NCBI RefSeq assembly: GCF_015999265.1
Contig: NZ_JAEAGR010000001.1
Location: 62,001 to 126,000 of the forward strand
Source of the DNA: Mobilitalea sibirica
Lineage (GTDB): Bacteria; Bacillota; Clostridia; Lachnospirales; Lachnospiraceae
DNA: 64,000 nucleotides
Direction of reading: 5' to 3'
Shown piece after piece: positions 36,660 to 44,920 of the stretch. The notes under the pieces were generated by a model. That model made no database searches, was not told where the DNA came from, and worked only from the letters and a program-made list of their open reading frames with translations. The translations under genes and the position numbers were made by a program. Position 1 is the stretch's first letter. The number at the start of each line of letters is the position of its first letter.

Positions 36660-38273
36660 ATGAATTTGTATTGGCTAATACTGTTACCTATATTATTTGG
36701 AGCGTTATACTACTTATTACCCGTAAGGATTTCAAAATACATATCAGTAGTATTTCAGGTGATTATGGTTGCATTAGCATTTGATGTATTTTACCATGTA
36801 AAAAACTATGGGCAATTGATTCATAATATTGGAAATTGGCCGGATTATATTGGAATAGCGTTGCGAGCAGATGAATTAGCTCTTGTGATGGTTCTTCTAA
36901 CAACGGTTCTGTTTCTTGGGATGGGATTGTATCAATTGAAAAGTAACTATATAGATAAGTTGTTAGTGTTTTTGACTCTAGTTCTTGAAGGATTAATTAT
37001 AGGTATATTTTTATCGAATGATTTATTTAATATCTTTGTTCTGATCGAAGTGTCAACAGTAATTATAAGTATTTTAATTATGTTTAAGAAAGACAGCCAG
37101 GCAATTTATGACGGTATTTTATATCTTCTTATTAATGTTGTTTCTATGTTGTTCTTTCTTATGGGATTAGGTATTCTGTATAAAACAGTTGGAGTTGTAG
37201 ATTTTTATGGGGTGGAGAAAGGGCTTCATAATATAGATAATGCAAGAGTATTGATACTTCCATATGCATTTATTATAACTAGCATTAGCTTAAAAGTCGC
37301 TCTGATGCCTTTATTTAGTTGGCTACCCAAAGCCCATGGAACACCCAGTGCTCCATCTACTATATCAGCTATTTTATCCGGGTTGTATGTAAAGAGTGGG
37401 GTATATCTCTTTATAAGGGTACAGACCATGTTCTCCCCACAAATCGACACGAAAGAGCTTTTTTATATCATGGGATTTATGACAGCAGTAATTGGCTTTA
37501 TTCTTGCAATGGCACAAAAGGATATAAAATTGCTATTAGCATATTCTACTGTATCTCAAATTGGGCTTATTATGATGGGAATTAATATGAATAGTCCCCA
37601 GGCACAGATGGGTGGGATTTATCATATTATCAATCATGCTTTCTTTAAATCAACATTATTTTTAACAGCCGGCATGATTATTGATGTTTATAATACAAGA
37701 AATGTATATGAGATTAGAGGTGTATGGAAACGGATGCCTTACGTTTCTGTGGCCACTATCTTAGCGGTATTAGGCATTGTAGGTGCGCCATTTTTTAATG
37801 GTAGCATCTCAAAATATTGGATTGCGTATGGAGCTAAGGACAGTTGGGCGGAATATGGAATTATGCTGGTTAATCTCGGCACAGTAATAACTTTTGTTAA
37901 ATATACCGCTATGCTAACCGGTTTCAAAAAAGTCAAACAAGCTAAGAAAGAAAATACGGACATTTTGCAAAACTCTGTAGTTATCATTATGGGAGGACTA
38001 TGCTTTATAGGCGGATTGTTTAGTGAATTTATTGTAGAATATTTATTTGGAACAGAATTGATGATTGATACGGTATCATACGCTTTGAAAAGTATGGCAT
38101 TTATATTAACCCTTATTATAGGAATAGTAATCTTTAAGTTCTGGTTAAAAAAGAGCAGTATCCCAAGTAAGTTAAATAGATTCGAATTAAGTTTTAACGG
38201 TATATGTCTAGTGATTACATTATTCTTTGTGTTTATGGTAGTGTACTTGGACTTTCAATTACCTAAGGGATAA
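36660..38273 (+). CDS. mnhD: Mrp/Mbh-type cation antiporter subunit D (NuoL/M/N-like)
   Basis: 537 residues, about fourteen membrane helices. The proton-channel residues of this family are visible: glutamate in NIFVLIEVSTV, lysine in SLKVALMPLFSWLPKAHG with the downstream SAPSTISAILSG, and a further lysine in MAQKDIKLLLAYSTVSQIG with NHAFFKS. It is the only large NuoL-type subunit in the operon; a MrpA N-terminal partner is absent. Corresponds to MbhH. Copy B of the palindromic element begins 27 nt after the stop. Confidence 0.93.
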   Translation: MNLYWLILLPILFGALYYLLPVRISKYISVVFQVIMVALAFDVFYHVKNYGQLIHNIGNWPDYIGIALRADELALVMVLLTTVLFLGMGLYQLKSNYIDKLLVFLTLVLEGLIIGIFLSNDLFNIFVLIEVSTVIISILIMFKKDSQAIYDGILYLLINVVSMLFFLMGLGILYKTVGVVDFYGVEKGLHNIDNARVLILPYAFIITSISLKVALMPLFSWLPKAHGTPSAPSTISAILSGLYVKSGVYLFIRVQTMFSPQIDTKELFYIMGFMTAVIGFILAMAQKDIKLLLAYSTVSQIGLIMMGINMNSPQAQMGGIYHIINHAFFKSTLFLTAGMIIDVYNTRNVYEIRGVWKRMPYVSVATILAVLGIVGAPFFNGSISKYWIAYGAKDSWAEYGIMLVNLGTVITFVKYTAMLTGFKKVKQAKKENTDILQNSVVIIMGGLCFIGGLFSEFIVEYLFGTELMIDTVSYALKSMAFILTLIIGIVIFKFWLKKSSIPSKLNRFELSFNGICLVITLFFVFMVVYLDFQLPKG

Positions 38274-38300
38274 AATTTATCGCAAATAAAATAACCTTGA

Positions 38301-38493
38301 GGCCGGAGCGGTTACTTCCGTTACAGGGTCGATGTTTTTCAAAATCACTTACATCCTGTGCCCCTATGTACGGAGCAGAAAAGAAATTGAAAGAACCAAT
38401 GTCAATCTGCTCCATAACATAGGAACCCAGATGTGTGATTCATGAAAAACAGTTTCGACGCCTGTAACCGGAAGCACCTGCTCCGGCCTTTTT
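38301..38493 (+). repeat. Palindromic element, copy B (right flank of the antiporter operon)
   Basis: A 188-nt hairpin (38301-38488) followed by T5. Its basal arms are nearly identical to copy A at 33625 and in the same orientation, and both copies share flanking TTGAGGCCGG or GTGAGGCCGG. Its apex differs from copy A but pairs with itself (CCTATGT/ACATAGG and GGAGCAGA/TCTGCTCC). It may end mnhD transcription. Confidence 0.85.
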
Positions 38494-38543
38494 ACGTCAT
38501 GGAAAATTATTCTATCTAAACTATTCTATTTTATTAATAGCAT

Positions 38544-38598
38544 TTACTGAGATTTTGAGCGAACGTGTCTGATAAATGTCCATGGAGGGACATTTCAG
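38544..38598 (+). repeat. Repeat core, first copy (55 bp)
   Basis: About 55 bp beginning TTACTGAGATTTTGAGCG recurs at 38817 with only a few differences, 273 bp away. It contains a small AATGTCC/GGACATT hairpin. Flanking similarity (TTTTAT.A.TAG..) suggests a remnant of the larger palindrome at 38762. A separate 13-bp imperfect hairpin lies near 38711-38742. Confidence 0.7.
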
Positions 38599-38761
38599 GT
38601 GTGTATGGCAAGGATGAATAATATCATAGACAAGAAATAGGTACCCTGGTATCGGCTTATATTTGCATATCTTTATTGTCTTTTTAGTATTTTGAATTTT
38701 AAAGTCTGAGGAATATCGATAATATGAAGCTATTATCAATATTTAAATTTGTCGAAAAACA

Positions 38762-38990
38762 GGTACCGTTGTAACGGGTCTATATTAGAGTGATTTTATC
38801 ATTTTTATAGTAACACTTACTGAGATTTTGAGCGAACGTGTCTGGAAAATGTCCATGGATGGACATTTTAGGAGCGCCGGCAAGGAGGCCGCATGCGCTC
38901 AGACAGACAATTTCGAGCGAAAAATCGAAGTATAGTTGTTACTTAAAAATGATAACCTGAACTCTGATATAGACCCGATATAACGGTACC
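38762..38990 (-). repeat. 229-nt palindromic element downstream of asnB
   Basis: The ends are GGTACCGTTGTAACGGGTC and its imperfect complement GACCCGATATAACGGTACC. Pairing continues inward for about 75 nt (TATCATTTTTA with TAAAAATGATA, GAGCGAA with TTCGAGC). The loop region contains the second copy of the 38544 repeat core and its AAATGTCCA hairpin. On the minus strand it begins 8 nt after the asnB stop and ends with a five-T run. Confidence 0.75.
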
Positions 38991-38998
38991 GTTACTTT

Positions 38999-40849
38999 TT
39001 ATACCAACTCAATCTTGTATTTCCCCAACCAATAATTCACCTGCAGCATATAGGCTATCATCTGTGGGCCTGCCATTAACTGACCATACCAGGGCTTTCC
39101 GTAATCAGAGGGAGTTGTTAAAAAGCTTCTAACCTTCTTAGCATCGATGAGAGGTCGGATGGGGGCATTCGAATCAGATAGAACTTCAAGCAACATATTA
39201 CCAAGTCTTTTCTCATATTCAGGATGATAAGTCTTTGGATAAGGACTCTTTTTGCGATATAAAATCTCATCCGGTATTAGACCCTTTCCGGCATCTCGAA
39301 GTAATCCCTTAACAACTCCGTTCGGACACTTCATTTCCCAAGGTACATTCCAGATATATTCTACAATGCGATGATCAGCCATCGGAACCCGGGCCTCCAG
39401 ACCAGAATACATGCTGCACCGATCCATACGATCTAATAAAGTCATCATAAACCACTTAAGGTTAAGATAGGCAATCTCCCGGCGACGGGCTTCCAACTTG
39501 CTTTCTCCATCCAGATGGGGAGTTTCAGCAACAGATTTTTTATAGGTATTACGGACATACTCATCTAAGTCAATGGTTGCTAACAGATCCTCGGATAATA
39601 ACTGTTTTCTTGGTTTTAGATTTTTTGACCAGGGAAAAGTATTAAGTTCCATGGCTTCCTGACTATGAAACCATGGATATCCGCCAAAGATTTCATCAGC
39701 ACATTCACCGGTTAGGGTAACCTTATTTCTTTTCGCTACCTTTTTGCAAAAATACAGTAAAGAGGATTCGACATCAGCCATATTCGGAAGATCTCTTGCA
39801 TCTACGGCATGAAAAAGATTCTCTATCATATCATCATTATTACATTCCAGATAAGTATGTCTACTGTTCACGTGTTCTACCATGATATCGACATATGGTC
39901 GGTCCATGGAGGGTTGGAAGGAATTTGACTTAAAGTGCTTGGCATTATCTACGAAATCAAAAGAATAGCTTTCAATCCTTTTTCCTTCTTTCTTTAGTTC
40001 TTCAGCACAGATCGCGGTTATCAGGCTTGAATCAACACCGCCGGATAGGAAAGTACAGATAGGAATATCCGATACCATCTGTCGTTTGATAGAGTCATAT
40101 AATAGGAAGGAAGTCCTTTCAACAGTCTCATCATAGGTGTCTTCGTGTGGTGCGCTAACCAGTTCCCAATACGTTTCATCATGGAATCCGTTTTTATTAA
40201 ACTGTATAAAATGACCCGGCAGTACTTCATAAACATCTTTAAAAACACCGAGCCCATATGTTTTCGCGGGTCCCAAGGCAAAGATTTCACATAATCCCCG
40301 GGAATCAATCCTTGGCGTAAAACCGGGATACTTAAACAAAGTTTTTATTTCAGAAGAAAATACAATGGTATTTTCTGTTACAGTATAAAATAAAGGTTTT
40401 ACTCCAAGTCTGTCTCGACATAGAAAGAGGCTATGTTTATTATCATCCCATATGGCAAATGAGAAAATACCATTGAGTTCTTTTACAAAGGACTCGCCGA
40501 AAGCCATATATCCCGTAAGAATCACTTCGGTATCGGAATGGGTCTTAAACAAATACCCCATACGGACAAGGTTATCTCTTAATTGGACGGTGTTATATAA
40601 TTCGCCGTTATAAACGATTGAATAAGTACAACCGAATTTACTCTTTGTCATAGGTTGATGACCTCGGGTTAAATCGATAATAGAGAGACGGGTATGGGCA
40701 AGACCGGCTTGAGGATATAATACTATGCCTTCATCATCCGGACCTCTGTGCTTCATAGAATGTTTCATCCCAGTAAGTGTTTTATGCCACTTGTTATAAT
40801 CCTTAGTAAAGTCAGCCTTCATATTACTAAAACCGGCTATTCCACACAT
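38999..40849 (-). CDS. asnB: Asparagine synthase, glutamine-hydrolysing
   Basis: 616 residues. An N-terminal glutaminase domain has nucleophile Cys2 (MCGIAGFSN), RLSIIDL and YNGELYN. The C-terminal synthetase domain has the ATP-binding SGGVDSSLI and EARVPMADHR. It makes asparagine from aspartate, glutamine and ATP. GAGGTG precedes the ATG by 5 nt. It is monocistronic; the palindrome at 38762 may serve as terminator. Confidence 0.95.
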   Translation of the reverse strand: MCGIAGFSNMKADFTKDYNKWHKTLTGMKHSMKHRGPDDEGIVLYPQAGLAHTRLSIIDLTRGHQPMTKSKFGCTYSIVYNGELYNTVQLRDNLVRMGYLFKTHSDTEVILTGYMAFGESFVKELNGIFSFAIWDDNKHSLFLCRDRLGVKPLFYTVTENTIVFSSEIKTLFKYPGFTPRIDSRGLCEIFALGPAKTYGLGVFKDVYEVLPGHFIQFNKNGFHDETYWELVSAPHEDTYDETVERTSFLLYDSIKRQMVSDIPICTFLSGGVDSSLITAICAEELKKEGKRIESYSFDFVDNAKHFKSNSFQPSMDRPYVDIMVEHVNSRHTYLECNNDDMIENLFHAVDARDLPNMADVESSLLYFCKKVAKRNKVTLTGECADEIFGGYPWFHSQEAMELNTFPWSKNLKPRKQLLSEDLLATIDLDEYVRNTYKKSVAETPHLDGESKLEARRREIAYLNLKWFMMTLLDRMDRCSMYSGLEARVPMADHRIVEYIWNVPWEMKCPNGVVKGLLRDAGKGLIPDEILYRKKSPYPKTYHPEYEKRLGNMLLEVLSDSNAPIRPLIDAKKVRSFLTTPSDYGKPWYGQLMAGPQMIAYMLQVNYWLGKYKIELV

Positions 40850-41164
40850 ATCATCACCTCATAAAATAATATCTAATAAAATCAAGTACCATGTAACATC
40901 GTTCCTATATAAAATAACCGCTGTTTGCTTAATTGATTGGTTTTGTTATGGATTAACATTATAAACTTACCACCTCAGGTTACGAAAGCATACAGAGTAT
41001 CATTTATATCCGATGTCACATGGTACGAAAAACAGAACATAAAACAGGGGTGGAATCATAACAGACAGGGTGGAGACACCTTTGTCATATATAAGCACCC
41101 TTGCTTACATCATATTAAATTCAGATGTATTTTGGAATTATACAATACTATATTTCCTATAAGA
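40850..41164. other. Gene-free interval between asnB and spoVFB
   Basis: Both neighbours are on the minus strand. The stretch holds the asnB leader. A small hairpin with a GAGA loop (GGTG/CACC near 41070-41081) is the only structure I can point to. I see no T-box core or other known riboswitch. An 80-codon plus-strand frame here has no ribosome binding site and was not accepted. Confidence 0.4.
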
Positions 41165-41752
41165 TTATTTTGGAGCTAAAATAACAGGTTGAAGTTGATT
41201 TCCTTGCAAGGCTTCTATAATAGTAGGTAAAAGCAAATTAAAATGGGCTATCATAGAGAAAGGTTTTTTCTCATAATTATCTTGACTAAATGGTACAAAA
41301 TAAATATTCTTTGTGTTCATAAGCATGCCAATATTCTTCATATTGGCTCCTAAAGCATCATTGGTAGCAATAGCTAAAACGACGGGCTTGTTATTTCTTA
41401 AATGTCCTTTAGCTGCCATAAGTACAGGGGAATCTGTGATTCCATAGGCAAGCTTTGCCATAGTATTACCTGTACAGGGTGCTATCACTACAATATCAAG
41501 TATATTTCCAGGGCCGAATTTTTCGGCCGTTTCTATGGTTGTAACAGGTTTTTTCCCGGTAATTGCTTCTGCTTTCTTAAGAAAGTCTTCTGCTTTTCCG
41601 AACCGGCTGTCTATCGTACAGGAACGTTCGGAGAAGATAGGATATAGATCGACTTCTTCCTTAGCCAGCCGTTCCATCTCAAGAAAGGTATTTGAAAAGG
41701 TGCAAAATGATCCGGTGAGGGCATAGCCCACTTTCAATCCGTTAACGGTCAT
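41165..41752 (-). CDS. spoVFB: Dipicolinate synthase subunit B
   Basis: 195 residues of the flavoprotein (HFCD) family. The N-terminus (LKVGYALTGSFCTFS) and VIAPCTGNTMAKLAYGI are typical of DpaB/SpoVFB. With subunit A it oxidises dihydrodipicolinate to dipicolinic acid in the mother cell for the spore core. Its ATG follows directly on the TAA of subunit A. Confidence 0.93.
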   Translation of the reverse strand: MTVNGLKVGYALTGSFCTFSNTFLEMERLAKEEVDLYPIFSERSCTIDSRFGKAEDFLKKAEAITGKKPVTTIETAEKFGPGNILDIVVIAPCTGNTMAKLAYGITDSPVLMAAKGHLRNNKPVVLAIATNDALGANMKNIGMLMNTKNIYFVPFSQDNYEKKPFSMIAHFNLLLPTIIEALQGNQLQPVILAPK

Positions 41753-42628
41753 TTAATCACTTCTTTCTTTCATAAACTTTATGATTTCTGTAACTAGAAT
41801 ATCAGCAGAAGATTTCGGTGATACTTTACCGGGCAAACCAAGACATAGTTTGGCTGTAATATGCAATTGTTTAGCATATTCAAAATCTATACCTCCCGGT
41901 GCGGATGCAATATCTATTATGGTAGCATTACGATCTACCAATTCCAAATAATCTTTATCCAAAATTAAGGAAGGAATCGTATTAAATATGAAAGAATAGG
42001 ATGGTAATATACATTTCATATTTGCAATCGATACGATTTTGTGTCCGGCTGCATATGCATAGGCCAGTGCATCCTCTGAACGGGCTGCTATGGTTACCAT
42101 GGCATCCAGCCCCTTTAGCTTATCGGCTAATACCTTAGCACATCGACCATAGCCAAGTATCAGGCAGTTGCTACCATGAAGATTTCTGCTGCTGTTTGCA
42201 ATAGCTTCCATTATAGTTCCTTCCGCTGTGGCTATTGCATTTAAAATTGTTATTTTTTCATTTCTCATTAAGTCAAAATAGGGGATATGCCGTGTTTCAC
42301 ATAATTCTTTTATAGGTATAGGAATATTGCCACCTATCAAAGAATGTTGCTCCTTTAAAAGATATGCCACATGAGCAATCGTAAGATCGTTTGGAGCGTT
42401 TACAGAAGAAATTGTAGCTTGATCCCTGGACATAGGAATGGGACCGATGAGTATGGTACAGTTCTCAAATAATTCGCTCAAAGTATGTGCCGGACTATGG
42501 TTTGTATGACTGATTGTCTCGGCAAGATTGTATGTGGTAACCCGATATCCCTTTGACAAAAAGGACATGGCCATATAAACCTGGCGAAGATCACCGCCGA
42601 AGATACCAATATCAAAAAGTTGGGCCAT
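41753..42628 (-). CDS. spoVFA: Dipicolinate synthase subunit A
   Basis: 291 residues. The N-terminal DpaA domain (FDIGIFGGDLRQVYMA) is followed by a Rossmann NAD(P)-binding domain (LILGYGRCAKVLADKL). The frame can start at GTG 42637, but the ATG at 42628 is 8 nt from AAAGGAG. It is the first gene of a two-gene sporulation operon; a sigma-K-like promoter lies just upstream. Its presence shows an endospore former using the SpoVF route rather than the EtfA route of many Clostridium species. Confidence 0.93.
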   Translation of the reverse strand: MAQLFDIGIFGGDLRQVYMAMSFLSKGYRVTTYNLAETISHTNHSPAHTLSELFENCTILIGPIPMSRDQATISSVNAPNDLTIAHVAYLLKEQHSLIGGNIPIPIKELCETRHIPYFDLMRNEKITILNAIATAEGTIMEAIANSSRNLHGSNCLILGYGRCAKVLADKLKGLDAMVTIAARSEDALAYAYAAGHKIVSIANMKCILPSYSFIFNTIPSLILDKDYLELVDRNATIIDIASAPGGIDFEYAKQLHITAKLCLGLPGKVSPKSSADILVTEIIKFMKERSD

Positions 42629-42649
42629 ATGCTTCACTCCTTTATGCCA

Positions 42650-42676
42650 TATTATATGTTTTGGGAGGCATTATGT
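42650..42676 (-). promoter_or_regulatory. Candidate sigma-K (mother-cell) promoter of spoVFA-spoVFB
   Basis: On the minus strand, AC (42676-42675), 16 bp, then CATATAATA (42658-42650), matching the sigma-K pattern AC-N16/17-CATANNNTA. The transcript would begin about 15 nt before the ATG. In Bacillus subtilis spoVF is transcribed by sigma-K. A sigma-A reading (TATAAT without a good -35) is the alternative. Confidence 0.5.
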
Positions 42677-42761
42677 GCTAATTATAATAGAAGAAAGAGC
42701 AGAAAGGACAAAAATAGAAATAATTCTATAAATTGTCCCCTTTTTGGATAAAGTAATTATC

Positions 42762-42790
42762 TTGACTATTTTGTAATTTTGTATTAGAAT
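42762..42790 (+). promoter_or_regulatory. Sigma-A promoter of oppA
   Basis: TTGACT (42762-42767), a 17-bp spacer and TAGAAT (42785-42790). Transcription would start near 42797, leaving a leader of about 70 nt. Confidence 0.7.
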
Positions 42791-42810
42791 ATTATATCAT
42801 AATATATACT

Positions 42811-42841
42811 AAGGAAGTGTATAACAATATGCTTCCTTTTT
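42811..42841 (+). terminator. Terminator-like hairpin in the oppA leader
   Basis: AAGGAAG (42811-42817) pairs with CTTCCTT (42832-42838). The stem extends inward by five weaker pairs to an AACA loop and is followed by T3 with the stem's own Ts. It sits between the promoter and the AGGAGG at 42853-42858, as an attenuator or a 5' stabilising hairpin would. Confidence 0.55.
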
Positions 42842-42867
42842 ATATAGCAAAAAGGAGGAGAATATTT

Positions 42868-44592
42868 ATGAAATTTAAGAAATTACTGTCCGTAATTTTA
42901 GTTCTGGCAATGTCAGTTATGCTGTTAGCTGGATGCGGAACAAAAGACAAAGGCAAAGAAGATGACACTAATAACACAACACCTGAACCTACCGCTACTG
43001 AGGCTCCCGTTGAGGATACTAATGTAGATGAGGCACTTCAGGAATCAGACAGAAGCGCATATCCCGGTACACCTGAGGCTAATGCAATTACAGTTAACAT
43101 TGCATCCGAACCTCCGGAAATGTTTTCCGTTACAATGACTGATACTACTTCATTCTCAGTTCTTCGTCATATCGTAGAAAATCTTGTTATGTTGGACAAA
43201 GATGACAGGGTAGTTCCCGGTGTTGCAGAAACTTGGACACAAAGCGATGATGGTTTAGTATATACTTTCAAGCTTCGTGAGGGTATGAAGTGGTCCAATG
43301 GTGAACCTGTAACTGCCAATGACTTTGTATTTGCTTGGAAATCCCTTCTTACACCTGAGTTTGCATCTGACTATGCATACTTTGCATATATATTTAAGAA
43401 TGGTGAAGCATTCAATAAAGGTGAAGTTGGTGCTGAAGAACTCGGCTTCAAGGCACTTTCTGATTATGAATTAGAAGTAACATTAGAACATCCGGCTCCT
43501 TATTTCTTATCAACCTTAGCATTTGGTGTATTTGCACCTGTTAATGAGAAGGCATACAATGAATTTGGTACTGCTTACGGTACTGATGCAGATAAGATGG
43601 TATATAACGGACCGTTCAAGATGACTTCTTGGGAACATGAAAGCAAGATCGTTCTTGAAAAGAACCCTGATTTCTATAATGCAAGTGAAATCGCACTTGA
43701 CAAGATTACAATGGTTATGATTAATGATTCTAACGCGGCACTCAACTCCTTTAAAGCTGGTGAAGTTGATGTTATCGGCGTTACCGGCGATCAGGCTATG
43801 ATGATGAAGGGTGAGAATTATCCGGTTATCACATATGACGATGGTTCCAGCTGGTACTTAGAGTTTAACTTAGCAGAGCCTGCTCTTGCGAATAAAAACC
43901 TTCGTAAGGCTATTACTTATGCAATTGACAGTCCTTCCTTTACAGCTAACATCGTAAAGAACAATTCCAAGCCTGCTACAGGCTTCACACCTCCGGCAAT
44001 GAACGGTCTTGAGAAGAAGTTCACAGAAGAGGTTGGTGAATTAATTCCTGCATTTGATCCTGAACAGGCAAAAGAACTCTATGCAACAGCATTACAAGAG
44101 CTGGGCGTTGATAAGGTTGAGCTTACCATGATCAGCGGTGACAGTGATGTTGCTGTTCAATATGCAGCATATGTTCAAGAACAGTTAAAGGTTAACTTAG
44201 GTCTTGAAATCGAAGTTGAAATTATGACCTTCAAGAGTAGACTTGAGAGAATGTCTAACAAAGACTTCTCCATCGTATATGCAGGATGGGGTCCTGACTA
44301 TAACGATCCTATGACCTTCCTTGATATGTTTGAAACCGGTGGTGGTAACAACCACTCCAGCTATTCAAGCGAAGCATATGATGAGTTACTGGATAAAGTT
44401 CGTGCAGAATTAGATCCTGCAGTTCGTATGGGTTACTTATATGAACTTGAGAAATTATTATGCGAAGATCTTCCAATCGCTCCTATCTACTGGAGATCCA
44501 GAGATTATATCGTAAGCGGTAAAATTGCTGGCGGTGTAATCAGAACTGCATTCCAGGATATGAACTACAGATATGTTAAATTAGCACAGTAA
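42868..44592 (+). CDS. oppA: Oligopeptide ABC transporter, substrate-binding lipoprotein
   Basis: 574 residues. A lipoprotein signal peptide with lipobox LLAGC (Cys near 23) and a Thr/Glu-rich linker (about 30-60) precede a family-5 solute-binding domain (YTFKLREGMKWSNGEPVTANDFVFAWK region, YNGPFKMTSWEHE, DYNDPMTF). The frame opens at 42817; the ATG at 42868, 9 nt after AGGAGG, gives a proper signal peptide. Its codon use (many CTT, GTT, GCA) suggests high expression. It is followed by a stem-loop and then oppBCDF. Confidence 0.94.
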   Translation: MKFKKLLSVILVLAMSVMLLAGCGTKDKGKEDDTNNTTPEPTATEAPVEDTNVDEALQESDRSAYPGTPEANAITVNIASEPPEMFSVTMTDTTSFSVLRHIVENLVMLDKDDRVVPGVAETWTQSDDGLVYTFKLREGMKWSNGEPVTANDFVFAWKSLLTPEFASDYAYFAYIFKNGEAFNKGEVGAEELGFKALSDYELEVTLEHPAPYFLSTLAFGVFAPVNEKAYNEFGTAYGTDADKMVYNGPFKMTSWEHESKIVLEKNPDFYNASEIALDKITMVMINDSNAALNSFKAGEVDVIGVTGDQAMMMKGENYPVITYDDGSSWYLEFNLAEPALANKNLRKAITYAIDSPSFTANIVKNNSKPATGFTPPAMNGLEKKFTEEVGELIPAFDPEQAKELYATALQELGVDKVELTMISGDSDVAVQYAAYVQEQLKVNLGLEIEVEIMTFKSRLERMSNKDFSIVYAGWGPDYNDPMTFLDMFETGGGNNHSSYSSEAYDELLDKVRAELDPAVRMGYLYELEKLLCEDLPIAPIYWRSRDYIVSGKIAGGVIRTAFQDMNYRYVKLAQ

Positions 44593-44655
44593 TCTATTTG
44601 GTTAATATGAAAATATAAGCTAAAAAAGCTAACGATGTAATTACATCAATTGGTG

Positions 44656-44696
44656 GTGCGGGCTGTACTTTAGCAACCCGCACTTCCCTTTTGTTT
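44656..44696 (+). terminator. Stem-loop between oppA and oppB
   Basis: GTGCGGG (44656-44662) pairs with CCCGCAC (44677-44683), followed by a broken T-rich tail (TTCCCTTTTGTTT). A leaky terminator or 3' stabiliser here would let oppA be made in excess of the membrane components, a known pattern for binding-protein operons. Confidence 0.6.
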
Positions 44697-44744
44697 ACTA
44701 TTAAGTCCCCAATAATTCCCTAGCGAAAAAAATCGAAAAAAAGC

Positions 44745-44773
44745 ACGACAATTTAGTTGTGATATAGTATAAT
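44745..44773 (+). promoter_or_regulatory. Probable internal promoter of oppBCDF
   Basis: ACGACA (44745-44750), a 17-bp spacer and TATAAT (44768-44773), giving a leader of about 210 nt to oppB. Confidence 0.5.
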
Positions 44774-44823
44774 ATAACGGTAATTGCGAGAACGGACTAA
44801 TAATGCGATCTATTAGAATTGCC

Positions 44824-44920
44824 ATCCTATATTACTTTTTAGATGGTATTCCAGCTATGGGCTTTATTCTATGTATAATTGCATTTTATATGCCGTAAGC
44901 AATTAAAAGTGATATAGGAT
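44824..44920 (+). promoter_or_regulatory. 97-nt nested hairpin in the oppB leader
   Basis: Arms at 44824-44841 and 44904-44920 (ATCCTATATTACTTTTTA with TAAAAGTGATATAGGAT) pair with about one mismatch, and a TAATTGC/GCAATTA stem is nested inside. No T-run follows, so it is not a terminator. Role unknown. Confidence 0.45.

Noticed and set aside
33625-38493. Composite transposon carrying the antiporter operon
   Set aside because: No transposase, resolvase or terminal inverted repeats of insertion-sequence type are present. Only palindromic repeats are seen, so this label is not supported.
40937-41179. 80-codon plus-strand frame between asnB and spoVFB
   Set aside because: No ribosome binding site, no family resemblance, and it overlaps the end of spoVFB.
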